From positions 1-29,253 of the forward strand of contig JAEOTW010000045.1 in assembly GCA_016839655.1 (NCBI GenBank): a stretch of DNA of 29,253 bases, written 5' to 3'. The stretch comes from Promethearchaeota archaeon (GTDB taxonomy: Archaea; Asgardarchaeota; Lokiarchaeia; Sigynarchaeales; SOKP01). Shown in pieces: positions 8,737 through 16,962 of this stretch. A model generated the notes under the pieces. The model was not told the DNA's origin. It did not search any database and worked only from the letters and a program-made list of their open reading frames with translations. Position numbers and translations under genes: made by a program. The stretch's first letter is position 1; each line of letters begins with the position of its first letter.

Positions 8737-10146
8737 ATGGATAGATTTATTTTTGTTTTGGGTTCAAATTGGAAACTCTCAATTGCAGAATTAGATAACT
8801 ATCTCAAATATTCTCCAAATAAGGGAAAGATTTTAGATTATTCTGCTAATGTAGCTGTAGTAGAATTTGAAGAATTACATCAAGACAAACATTATATTAA
8901 TAAACTTATGGAAATCCAATTTATTTTAGGGGGTTGCCAGAAAATAGCACAAATTTATGATTTCATTGACATTAATACAATAAAAGATGCTTTTCCAATT
9001 CAAATTAATAAATATAGATTTGTTGAAAAATCAAGAATAAAAATCCTAGATGCTATTAATAACTTTATTATTGGAAAGAAAGGAATATTTCCAAAAGTAT
9101 ATGAAAGTATGTTTTTTGCTACTTCAATTTATCCTAATCTTTATGATGATGACTATTACTCAGAGGTTCTAGTTAAACATTTTTTACCTTTTCTAAACAA
9201 AGAAATTATGAAAATCCTCAAACAGAAGGGAGCAACTAAGGCATTATATTATCAATATCCTGAAAAATATATTAAATCAGGTAATTTAAATCCAATATTT
9301 CCTCATCATGTAATCAGATTTGAACTTCTTAAAGAAAATAGAGCCGAAATTATTTTTGCCTTTACAGAAGAAGGATTATATATTGGACGAACATTTACAG
9401 TTGATGATCCAAATTTTAAAAAGAAGATCGATGAAGAAAGGCCTTTTAAAGAATTTAAAAGTGCGATTTCTCCTAAGTTGGCAATAATTTTGTTAAATTT
9501 TTTAAACATATATGAGAATAGAGAGAAAATTAAAATCCTTGATCCATTTGTCGGAAATGGGACAATTGCTCTATTCGGTATTTTACAGGATTTTCAAATT
9601 TATGGATCTGATGTTGACAGTCAAAAAATAAAAAATACTATCCGTAATATTCACTGGTTATTGGAATTATTAGAAGAAGAAATCCCCCCATTTACTCGTC
9701 AAAGAATTTTAAAATATGATGCTAGGAATATATCAAATTGCTTCAGCCCCTTTTTCTTTGATGGCATCTCTACTGAACCAGAATTAGGGCCCTTTTACAT
9801 TAAAAAACCATATTATTCACAGGTTAAAGAGTTAATAGATACAGAATTGAATCCTTTATATGACGAGTTTTTAGGAGAAGCTTATAAAATATTGAAGCCT
9901 AATTCCAGAATATCCTTTGTTTCTCCAATCATTAGTACTATAGATGGAAATAATTTGCAAGTAAATGTTGAAAAACTAGCCATCAAAAATAACTTTAGAA
10001 TTGTACCCATGATTGATCTAAATAGGATTCCCTACAAATCTAATCAGAAACTTATATTTCGCAAAGAACATGTTAAAAATATGATAGATGCTAAGAAGGG
10101 ACAAATAGTTAAAAGAAAATTATATGTTTTAGAGAAAAAGAACTAA
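8737..10146 (+). CDS. Trm11/TrmG10-like RNA methyltransferase with altered motif IV
   Basis: A SAM-dependent methyltransferase of the THUMP-associated UPF0020/Trm11 type, which in archaea and eukaryotes methylates N2 of G10 in tRNA. The N-terminal part (about 1-220) fits a THUMP-like RNA-binding region, starting with FVLGSNWKLSIAELDNYL and ending with GLYIGRTF (213-220). The catalytic domain has motif I ILDPFVGNGTIALFGIL (267-283) and the acidic residue binding SAM ribose in GSDVD (290-294). Where the family carries (D/N)PPYG, this protein has STEPELGPFYIKKPYY (345-360). Loss of the (D/N)PPY signature suggests a changed target or mechanism, although the position of the loop is preserved. It ends one base before the endonuclease III gene, so the two are co-transcribed. 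Length 469, longer than Trm-G10 proteins of about 330. Confidence 0.75.
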   Translation: MDRFIFVLGSNWKLSIAELDNYLKYSPNKGKILDYSANVAVVEFEELHQDKHYINKLMEIQFILGGCQKIAQIYDFIDINTIKDAFPIQINKYRFVEKSRIKILDAINNFIIGKKGIFPKVYESMFFATSIYPNLYDDDYYSEVLVKHFLPFLNKEIMKILKQKGATKALYYQYPEKYIKSGNLNPIFPHHVIRFELLKENRAEIIFAFTEEGLYIGRTFTVDDPNFKKKIDEERPFKEFKSAISPKLAIILLNFLNIYENREKIKILDPFVGNGTIALFGILQDFQIYGSDVDSQKIKNTIRNIHWLLELLEEEIPPFTRQRILKYDARNISNCFSPFFFDGISTEPELGPFYIKKPYYSQVKELIDTELNPLYDEFLGEAYKILKPNSRISFVSPIISTIDGNNLQVNVEKLAIKNNFRIVPMIDLNRIPYKSNQKLIFRKEHVKNMIDAKKGQIVKRKLYVLEKKN

Positions 10147-10147
10147 T

Positions 10148-10807
10148 ATGAGTTATAAACATATATTGGATAAAATTGAAACCCAATTGGAGGGAAAAGC
10201 TCATTTAGATGAACTTGCTAATAAGAAGCAAGATCCATTTAAAATTCTAATCTCAACAATATTATCAGCACGCACTAGGGACGCAAATACAAGAATATCG
10301 ACTGAAAGACTCTTTAATAAATTTAATAATCCTAAAGCAATCTCTGAAGCATGTATTGAAGATATTGAACAACTCATAAAATCTTCAGGTTTTTATAAGG
10401 TTAAAGCAGCAAGAATAAAAGAAGTCTCAAATGTTCTAATTAATAAATATGATGGCAAGGTTCCTAATAATTATGATTCTTTAATTAATTTACCTGGTGT
10501 AGGTCCAAAGACAGTTAATTGTGTTCTTGTCTATGCATTCGGAATACCTGCAATTCCTGTTGATACTCATGTACATAGAATTTCAAATAGATTGGATTGG
10601 GTAAAGACTAAAAAACCACTCCAAACTGAAATGGCTTTGAAGAAATCAATTCCAAAAGAGTATTGGTTAAAAATTAACAGATTATTTGTTAGGTTTGGAC
10701 AGCAAATATGTTTACCAATTCGACCAAAGTGTGAGATTTGTGTAATTAATGATATTTGTCCTAAAGATTTCAGCATGGAATTAGCAAAGAAAAAGAAAAA
10801 GGAATAA
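10148..10807 (+). CDS. nth: Endonuclease III (DNA glycosylase/AP lyase)
   Basis: Base-excision repair enzyme that removes oxidised pyrimidines and cleaves the backbone at the abasic site by beta-elimination. All hallmarks are present in 219 residues: the helix-hairpin-helix LPGVGPKT (115-122) with catalytic Lys121, and the catalytic Asp139 in PVDTHVHR (137-144). The C-terminal iron-sulphur cluster has cysteines at 188, 195, 198 and 204 (C-x6-C-x2-C-x5-C). The tail is a run of lysines. It is the second gene of an operon with the Trm11-like methyltransferase, with only one base between stop and start. Orthology to other HhH-GPD enzymes such as MutY is excluded by the Lys plus Asp pair and by the length. 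Confidence 0.95.
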   Translation: MSYKHILDKIETQLEGKAHLDELANKKQDPFKILISTILSARTRDANTRISTERLFNKFNNPKAISEACIEDIEQLIKSSGFYKVKAARIKEVSNVLINKYDGKVPNNYDSLINLPGVGPKTVNCVLVYAFGIPAIPVDTHVHRISNRLDWVKTKKPLQTEMALKKSIPKEYWLKINRLFVRFGQQICLPIRPKCEICVINDICPKDFSMELAKKKKKE

Positions 10808-10841
10808 TAATATTAAACTTAGAAAAATTCTCAATATAAAA

Positions 10842-11462
10842 TTAATAATCAAATTGGATTTTTCTTTTACGCATGTAGAATAAATAACCAAATAATATTC
10901 CTCCTAATAACCCAAATATATGAGCCCAGTAATTAATGCCTGGTGAAAATGAGGTTAAAATGAAAAATCCTACATAAAAAAGAGCTAAAAATAAAAGGGG
11001 GCGATATTCAATTGCAACAATTATAAATGCCACCCCTATTAATCCAAATATCGCCCCGGAAGCCCCTAAGCTAATAATATCTAAACTTGTTATTATTGGA
11101 ATCAACCATAATGAGAAAATACTTCCAATTAATCCTGAGACAAGATATATAAATATATATTGAAAACGAGTAATATTTCGATTAATTTCAACAGTAGCAC
11201 CAAATAGAAGTAAAGCAATCATATTAGAAAAAAGGTGTAGAGGATCGGCATGAATGAAAATTGAAGTAAATAACCTCCAGATTTCAAAATTTTCAATAAT
11301 TCTTCTATTATCTTGTACAAGAGCTTGAAATATCTCTGGTGGAGCAAAATTGGTAAATATAAATAGAAAAATATTAATGAAAATTAGAGTTAATGTTATT
11401 TTTGCATCTTTTAAATTCTCAAGATCTAAGACCATCAAATGTAAAGAGACCTCTTTAAACAT
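10842..11462 (-). CDS. Rhomboid-family intramembrane serine protease
   Basis: Cleaves transmembrane substrates within the membrane. The 206-residue protein has six hydrophobic segments (about 22-38, 74-90, 102-122, 128-150, 153-171, 178-196). The catalytic pair is visible: Ser135 in LGASGAIFG (132-140) and His181 in WAHIFGLLGG (179-188). The L1-loop motif WRLFTSIFIH (62-71) and HLFSN (76-80) with the oxyanion-side His76 and Asn80 are also conserved. The positively charged MRKRK (197-201) near the C-terminus suggests a cytosolic tail. An internal ATG ten codons in (11435) is another possible start. No obvious substrate is encoded next to it; the secreted one-span protein at 27678 is too far away to infer a link. 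Confidence 0.92.
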   Translation of the reverse strand: MFKEVSLHLMVLDLENLKDAKITLTLIFINIFLFIFTNFAPPEIFQALVQDNRRIIENFEIWRLFTSIFIHADPLHLFSNMIALLLFGATVEINRNITRFQYIFIYLVSGLIGSIFSLWLIPIITSLDIISLGASGAIFGLIGVAFIIVAIEYRPLLFLALFYVGFFILTSFSPGINYWAHIFGLLGGILFGYLFYMRKRKIQFDY

Positions 11463-11535
11463 TTAGAAAAAATTATAACAAAGTATAATAATTTGTTTTT
11501 ATATTATTTTTTTAGCATAAAAAGTTGATATAATT

Positions 11536-12759
11536 TTGGACAGAAACGAAAGACTCCATGAGAAATTAAAATCAAAGAAGAAACATCTGGTAGATTCCTT
11601 GGTTTTAAATGATATTTTAAAAGATAAGCGTTTAGTTAAAGCTTTTATGGAAGTTCCTTTAGAAAAGTTTATCCCTGAAAAATTCTTCAGTATTGTTAAA
11701 CTTTATGAAGATGTACCAAACCTATTTTATTATGATGAACAAAATCCTAATAATTATAGAACGATTTCTGCACCTCATATGATATCAATTATGCTTCAAG
11801 GGCTCTCTCTATCAGAAGATGATGATCTTCTAATATTAGGTGCAAAAAGTGGATATATAGCAGCATTAGCTCATAAATTAGCTCCTAAAGGAGAAATAAT
11901 CATTCTAGAGGCAAATTCAGAAATTGCTAAACTTAGTTCTAATAACCTTAAGAAATTAAAAATCGATGATAATATCTCTATTGTAGTTAAAAATCCCTTA
12001 CAAGGGATGCCAGAATTGAGTCCTTGGCAAAAAATTTTAGTAACGGGGGCAATTGAGCAATCAAAAATTAATTCCTTATTGCATCAACTTGATGAAAATG
12101 GAGGAGTTTTATTTGCTCCTATAGGTCAAGAATTTATCCAAGTATATACTCAAATTTTAAGACAAAAGGATGAATTCTACGGAACCCAGAGATTACAAGT
12201 TAAATTCTCGCCACTAATTACAAAGGTAGAATTGAATGAATTAGAATTATTAACTGATTTTGATGAATCTGAAGTTTCAAAAGATTCAAATAGAAAGAAT
12301 GAGGATTTAACAAAAGTTTCAAAAAAAATTAACATAAAATATACTTCAGATATTCTCGATGAAGTAAATTCGGAATCTGGTATTAAGATTGAATCAATTG
12401 ATAAGCAACAGCAAGAGTTTGTATTAAAATACTTAATGAGTATCGAATTAATTCTAAAAAATTTAAAGAAAGAAGAAAATATTGAAATGTATTTTAACTA
12501 TATTGAAAGTATTGAAATAAAACTTGAAGATCTGAAAAAATATAAGAAATTATTTCAAATTAAAATAAAAAGAATGCAAAACATATTAAACCGTATCAGA
12601 TCATATGCTATTGTAAGAAAAGAATTAGATAGAAGCGAAATATCAGATTCAGAAATCATAGATAAAAAAATAGAAATTATTAATAAACAATTAGACCAAA
12701 TAAACATATTCTTAGAAATCCTTAAAGAAGATATCAGTCAGATTAAAACTTTATACTAA
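11536..12759 (+). CDS. PIMT-like methyltransferase with coiled-coil extension
   Basis: The N-terminal 210 or so residues resemble protein-L-isoaspartate O-methyltransferase, which repairs isoaspartyl damage using SAM. LVKAFMEVPLEKFIPEKFF (33-51), TISAPHM (76-82, the active-site hydroxyl region) and a SAM motif I LILGAKSGYIAALAHKL (99-115) are seen, then IIILEANSEI (121-130). Motif I reads G-A-K-S-G rather than the usual G-x-G-S-G, losing the second glycine, so activity may be altered. The C-terminal 190 residues are not found in normal PIMT (about 210-230 residues): a charged linker (about 220-275) and long helices rich in Leu, Ile, Lys and Glu (about 280-405), very likely a coiled coil. The start is a TTG. 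It could be a degenerate methyltransferase used as a binding module. Confidence 0.75.
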   Translation: MDRNERLHEKLKSKKKHLVDSLVLNDILKDKRLVKAFMEVPLEKFIPEKFFSIVKLYEDVPNLFYYDEQNPNNYRTISAPHMISIMLQGLSLSEDDDLLILGAKSGYIAALAHKLAPKGEIIILEANSEIAKLSSNNLKKLKIDDNISIVVKNPLQGMPELSPWQKILVTGAIEQSKINSLLHQLDENGGVLFAPIGQEFIQVYTQILRQKDEFYGTQRLQVKFSPLITKVELNELELLTDFDESEVSKDSNRKNEDLTKVSKKINIKYTSDILDEVNSESGIKIESIDKQQQEFVLKYLMSIELILKNLKKEENIEMYFNYIESIEIKLEDLKKYKKLFQIKIKRMQNILNRIRSYAIVRKELDRSEISDSEIIDKKIEIINKQLDQINIFLEILKEDISQIKTLY

Positions 12760-12793
12760 GTATCCTGTATTTTTTAAATTTTTTAGCAATTTT

Positions 12794-13306
12794 TTAATGC
12801 TTGAGATAATTTAGCACTGCTTTCATGAAATCTGGTAGATCATCAGGTGTTCGTGATGTAATTAAATTTTTATCAATTACGACAGGAGAATCCTCAAATA
12901 AAGCTCCAGCGTTTATCATATCATCTTTAATTGCAAAGTAACTTGTTGCTTTACGATCTCTAACAATTTTTGCTGATATTAGAACCCATCCAGCATGGCA
13001 AATAGCACCAACTAATCTTCCGTCTTCATCAATTTTGGTGACAAAATTCAATATATCCTTATCTCTTCTTAAATAATCGGGATTTTTTGTACCTCCTGGA
13101 ATAATTACACCGTCATAATCATTAGGGTTTGCTTCTCTTATCAATTTGTTAGGTCTAATAGGATAACCATATTTTCCTTTAATTTCTCTTCTATGTAGAC
13201 TAATTAATTCAGTTTCATACCCTGCCTCATTTAATCGAATTCGTGGATAGTGAAGTTCTAAATCCTCATAACCGTCAGTAGCAAGAAAAGCAATTCTTTT
13301 TGTCAT
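12794..13306 (-). CDS. DJ-1/PfpI family protein (deglycase or protease-like)
   Basis: A cysteine-dependent enzyme of the PfpI subgroup of the DJ-1 superfamily, reported in the family as glyoxalase/deglycase or protease, acting in the cytosol. The 170 residues match the family length. The triad-like residues are all present: Glu14 in DGYEDLEL (11-18), and Cys103-His104 in GAICHAGWVLIS (100-111), the nucleophile elbow. DYDGVIIPGG (63-72) is the conserved strand-loop before the elbow. A strong ribosome-binding site (AGGAGGT, 13315-13321) sits eight bases before the ATG. PfpI-type enzymes work as oligomers. Substrate cannot be told from sequence. Confidence 0.93.
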   Translation of the reverse strand: MTKRIAFLATDGYEDLELHYPRIRLNEAGYETELISLHRREIKGKYGYPIRPNKLIREANPNDYDGVIIPGGTKNPDYLRRDKDILNFVTKIDEDGRLVGAICHAGWVLISAKIVRDRKATSYFAIKDDMINAGALFEDSPVVIDKNLITSRTPDDLPDFMKAVLNYLKH

Positions 13307-13314
13307 ATATTAAA

Positions 13315-13321
13315 ACCTCCT
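13315..13321 (-). promoter_or_regulatory. Strong Shine-Dalgarno site of the PfpI gene
   Basis: Minus-strand AGGAGGT, eight bases before the ATG at 13306. It is one of the two best ribosome-binding sites in the window; many other genes here lack one and appear leaderless. Confidence 0.6.
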
Positions 13322-13440
13322 ATAATTAATTCAAATTATATCATATGAGTGAAATTTATTAATATTCCAATTAAATACTATAGAGATTTTACTTTTTTAT
13401 TTTATAGGTTATGAAATATTTATTCGAATCAAAAATAATT

Positions 13441-14082
13441 TTAATTAAGATTTAAAAAACCCACATAGGCGATTATAACAGCCATTATTATTAAAAGAAG
13501 GTTCAAAGGAGTTGGTATTATTCTATTTGGTGTTTTCTTTTTGTAGTTTTCATAATTTTTACCAAACTTCGGGACTAATACCAGTTTTTCTTCTATCATC
13601 GAATGTACTTCTAAAATAATGAAAATTATAGGACTTATTATTAAAGAAATAAGTGAATCTGAAATTATGGCAAATCCTAAGAAAATTATTCCCCATGCTG
13701 AATAAACAGGATGTCTTATTAATTTAAAAATTCCTTTAGTAATTAGATTGGAACTATTTTCATCCATCGATTTAACTTTATATACATTATTTGCTCTTTT
13801 AACAAATACTATACCCATAAAAATAAGTACAATCCCAAATAAGGCAAAAAATATCCAAAATTGATCAAAATAACTATAATTATTAGGGAAATAAATTCTT
13901 AAAAAGCTTGAATTGATAATTGGGATGGGTACTAAGGATAATGTCCAAATCACAGGAAATATTTTATAAAAGAGTGTAAATGTTTTTTTTCTTTCTTTTT
14001 CTTCAATTCTAACATAGAATATCCAATACAAAAAAAGATTAAGTAAGAAAATGAATAACAGAATAATAGTTACTAAAAGCAT
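13441..14082 (-). CDS. ICMT/PEMT-like integral membrane methyltransferase
   Basis: A SAM-dependent membrane methyltransferase of the isoprenylcysteine carboxyl methyltransferase / phospholipid methyltransferase group. The 213 residues contain about five hydrophobic segments (2-23, 41-58, 75-94, 127-158, 193-210). The SAM-binding C-terminal signature is clear: GIFKLIRHPVYSAW (117-130) with Arg-His-Pro, then EVHSMIEEKLVLVPKFGKNY (158-177) with the paired glutamates, and Tyr-x3-Lys residues beyond. The N-terminus is hydrophobic and the loops between are Lys-rich. Substrate is unknown: archaea lack true prenylated CaaX proteins by conventional view, so a lipid or small molecule is a safer guess. 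It is transcribed toward the PfpI gene but the gap of about 130 bases argues for separate promoters. Confidence 0.85.
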   Translation of the reverse strand: MLLVTIILLFIFLLNLFLYWIFYVRIEEKERKKTFTLFYKIFPVIWTLSLVPIPIINSSFLRIYFPNNYSYFDQFWIFFALFGIVLIFMGIVFVKRANNVYKVKSMDENSSNLITKGIFKLIRHPVYSAWGIIFLGFAIISDSLISLIISPIIFIILEVHSMIEEKLVLVPKFGKNYENYKKKTPNRIIPTPLNLLLIIMAVIIAYVGFLNLN

Positions 14083-14159
14083 ATTATAAATTAATACAAG
14101 GATAGATTAATTTTTATTCAATATTGATTCTTTTTTTTTATTATGTGAATTTTGAAAAC

Positions 14160-14169
14160 TTTTATATGT
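14160..14169 (+). promoter_or_regulatory. Putative TATA box of the small acidic protein gene
   Basis: TTTTATATGT lies about 78 bases before the ATG at 14243, after an A-rich stretch that could act as a BRE. It would give a leader of about 50 bases. An AAGGT at 14231-14235 in that leader could serve as a weak ribosome-binding site. Confidence 0.3.
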
Positions 14170-14242
14170 AATAGTTCTAAATTTAATCAATTAAGGTAAT
14201 TACTAAATTACAGAATATAAAATAAAATTTAAGGTAATAAAA

Positions 14243-14596
14243 ATGGCAGAAGAAGAAAAAAATTTAAGTAGAGAAGAACAAGAATTGTTCTACGAAGTCT
14301 TATTTAAAAGAATGTTGGAAATAATGAAAAATCCTAATATGGATTTAGATCCTTTTGGTGAAATGATAAATAGACTATCTGTATTAGCGGGAATTTTTAG
14401 TTTTAGAGCAATGGTTTCTCTAATTCCTGAATTAGTTGCATATGCAATTAGGTACGGAATGGAAGTTGAAAAGGCATATGAAGAAGAACAATCTAATTTA
14501 GAAGAAGATGTACAAGGATTTGAAGAAGAAGGAGGCCAAAAGAAACGTATGTCACGAATTCAAGAAGATGTTGATAAGTTAAATATTTATCTATAA
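14243..14596 (+). CDS. Small acidic helical protein of unknown function
   Basis: I recognise no family. The 117 residues are rich in Glu and Lys and are probably all helical. The middle (about 42-72) is more hydrophobic, with MINRLSVLAGIFSFRAM followed by SLIPELVAYAIRYGMEVEKA, and could be a helical hairpin that packs in a dimer rather than a membrane segment, as it is interrupted by charges. The end (about 78-117) is a charged tail with a likely amphipathic C-terminal helix. The start ATG has a plausible promoter and a weak ribosome-binding site. It converges on the 703-residue protein gene, with 99 bases between. Steady codon pattern and clean start support a real gene. Function unknown. 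Confidence 0.65.
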   Translation: MAEEEKNLSREEQELFYEVLFKRMLEIMKNPNMDLDPFGEMINRLSVLAGIFSFRAMVSLIPELVAYAIRYGMEVEKAYEEEQSNLEEDVQGFEEEGGQKKRMSRIQEDVDKLNIYL

Positions 14597-14695
14597 CTCT
14601 TGAATGACTTTTATTACTTTCTTATATTTTTCTTATCAAAAAGTCCTAAAAAAGAGAAAAAAAATAATAAAAACTAATTGTTAAATAAAAAAAAA

Positions 14696-16807
14696 TTATT
14701 CATACTTACTTTTAAATTCCTTTAATTTATTCATTACTTCATCATATAAGGAACCTACAACAATCTTATCACCAAGAGCTTTTAATTCCTTCGAATAAGC
14801 CAGAATTTGGTGAAGAACTGGTCCCGGAGGGAGTTGATCTCTTCTTCTTTCAAGGATGTCTCCAAATGCTTGGGCTGTTGGAGCACGATCTATTGCTTTA
14901 TATAATTCAATAAATAGATCATGGATTTTTCCAGCTTGAGAATCTGCTACATGAGTTTTTGCTGTTTCTGTCCCTGTCGAGGCAGTCGATGATGAACTTG
15001 ATGATTCTCCAGCTCCTCTTCCTTCAACAATTACAACCGGTTCAGATCGAGGATAATCTCCTGTACCAGAGCAGTTATAATTTATATTTACTGAAGCTCC
15101 ACCACTGATTTCAACAACTCTTACATGTAATTCAGATAAATCTCCTACTTGTACTACTTCATGGGTTGCTCCTGCGGGAGGAGTGAATTCAGTTAAACTG
15201 AAACCTGTTGGAATAATATCTTTAACTAGAACATTTTCTAATTCAACGTCTCCTTTATTTTGAACTCTTACTCCAATACTAAATTCGCCTTCGCTCATAC
15301 CTGGTTTGATACTCTTTAGGGTTTTGAGTTTACGTTTAACATATCTTACTTTTAATTCTGGTTCTTCCTCGGGAGATCTGACAAACGATGGGCCTTCTAC
15401 AGGACTATTAATGTCTATTTTTACAGGTGTCATATATTTAGTTTCAGTAGCAGGTCGAGGATTTCTTGCTAAAAGTGGATATGAGATTACCATTTGTTTA
15501 CCTGGAAGAAACTCATTAGAGAGATTAAACAGTTCAACAAATATTTGATGTTTGTGAGAAAATTCTTGATCACTAGGATCAATCAATATTTTTTGTACAA
15601 ATTCTTCTCTCGAGCTTATGTCAATATCAGTCAATAAAATTTTTATCTGTTTAACTGACGGAGGAATAAAATCTGGAGGAAGCTCATCTGACAAGAAAAA
15701 TTTATCCACTGGAGAGGATCCATCATTGACGATAATATTATTGATAGTCATATCCGTATTAGCATATGCATCTACTTCAGGTGGATTAATATCTTTATTA
15801 ATTGTTGAGCTTAAAACGGTGTAAACTGTAGATTCCTTTAAAATTTCACCTTTTACTCGTGGAATTAGCACAAACAAAGGTGTAAATCCAATTTCAGAAC
15901 TTAATTCTGGTACATCTTTAGCTTCAACTTGAAAATCATGATCCCAGGATTCATCAGGATTTAATACTCTTTCTGGCGTTTGGGATACAACAACTTCGCT
16001 ACCGGTAGTTATTTTTTGAGTAACTTTTACGTCCTCGAGTTTTACCTGAAAACCAGATTCATTAATAAATTCAACATTACAATCCCATATACCTGGTTGA
16101 GAGCCTTCATCTCTGTCTATTCCACTCATCGAATCTGTAAGCCCTCTAACATCAGGATTCATCATTGTTAATTTATAATTGTTGATTAAATAATCAACTT
16201 TTAAGACTCCAAGCTTTTGAGCAGATAATTCTTTGATATTTACTGTAAAGAAGATCTCAAGCTCAGCTTTGTTTTCTGCCTCTAAAGATGTTAATTCCCA
16301 TGCAAGAACTCGTTTCCCATCTTCTTCTTTTAAATTCGCATCCCCATGACTAGGACTTCTCATTTCAATTTCTTGAATAAAATCGGGCATTTCTCTCTTT
16401 ACTTTTATATCTAATATTGATAAATTCAAAGGATTTGATAGAATGAGTTTCAAGCTACATTTATTATCTTTTTTGTAAAGAAATGCATTATTGACTTTAC
16501 CAGGATCAGACTTGTCTGTATCAAAAATTTCTTCAACTTTTAAAGAAGAATCTTTTAAATCCTTTATTTCATATTCTTTTGTAAATTCTTGAGTAGGGTT
16601 TAAAGTCCCGACTGTAAGCTCTTTTATTTCGATTGAAGTATTTACATTTTCCTTAACATTACACATTAAATTCCATAGTCTACTTCTTTGTGTTGGATTT
16701 TTTACAATAATTGTTCCATTACCTGATATTTCTTTAAGATTTTGTGAACCATCGAGAACAATACGTTCACGATCAGTTATGTCTATAATTACTAAGTTTT
16801 CTGACAT
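14696..16807 (-). CDS. Cytosolic multi-beta-sandwich repeat protein of unknown function
   Basis: I recognise no characterised family. The 703-residue protein begins with no signal peptide and has no membrane segment, so it is cytosolic. It appears built from serial beta-sandwich domains (roughly 20-95, 110-195, 210-335, 350-470, 495-597). The last resembles DUF11/Ig-like domains: FSIGVRVQNKGDVELENVLV (509-528) and DIIPTGFSLTEFTPPAGA (530-547). The first carries IIVKNPTQRSRLWNL (33-47), a strand pattern seen again in later domains. A Ser/Thr-rich linker (about 600-620) leads to a helical C-terminal domain (624-703) with LYKAIDRAPTAQAFGDILE. The layout, beta repeats plus a helical end domain, suggests a scaffold or adaptor. 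DUF11-type domains are usually extracellular, so a cytosolic array is unusual. A TATA-like box lies about 25 bases before the ATG, suggesting a leaderless message. Confidence 0.75.
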   Translation of the reverse strand: MSENLVIIDITDRERIVLDGSQNLKEISGNGTIIVKNPTQRSRLWNLMCNVKENVNTSIEIKELTVGTLNPTQEFTKEYEIKDLKDSSLKVEEIFDTDKSDPGKVNNAFLYKKDNKCSLKLILSNPLNLSILDIKVKREMPDFIQEIEMRSPSHGDANLKEEDGKRVLAWELTSLEAENKAELEIFFTVNIKELSAQKLGVLKVDYLINNYKLTMMNPDVRGLTDSMSGIDRDEGSQPGIWDCNVEFINESGFQVKLEDVKVTQKITTGSEVVVSQTPERVLNPDESWDHDFQVEAKDVPELSSEIGFTPLFVLIPRVKGEILKESTVYTVLSSTINKDINPPEVDAYANTDMTINNIIVNDGSSPVDKFFLSDELPPDFIPPSVKQIKILLTDIDISSREEFVQKILIDPSDQEFSHKHQIFVELFNLSNEFLPGKQMVISYPLLARNPRPATETKYMTPVKIDINSPVEGPSFVRSPEEEPELKVRYVKRKLKTLKSIKPGMSEGEFSIGVRVQNKGDVELENVLVKDIIPTGFSLTEFTPPAGATHEVVQVGDLSELHVRVVEISGGASVNINYNCSGTGDYPRSEPVVIVEGRGAGESSSSSSTASTGTETAKTHVADSQAGKIHDLFIELYKAIDRAPTAQAFGDILERRRDQLPPGPVLHQILAYSKELKALGDKIVVGSLYDEVMNKLKEFKSKYE

Positions 16808-16962
16808 TTGATACTCTTCTCATATATATATTATTTAGTTATAGAATTAATTTTATGCAAAATTTGTTATCAAAATTTACTAAATAATAAAATTATGTTA
16901 ATTTAAAGTTATTTACATCAAAAGATATTTTATATATGAATTTTAAATCATAATCAGTCTTA
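16808..16962. promoter_or_regulatory. Divergent promoter region
   Basis: This AT-rich gap separates the 703-residue protein gene (-) from the Cys-rich protein gene (+). TATA-like boxes face both ways: around 16821-16837 for the minus gene (about 25 bases before its start) and TTTTATATAT at 16928-16937 for the plus gene (about 30 bases before its ATG). Both would give leaderless or nearly leaderless messages. Confidence 0.4.
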
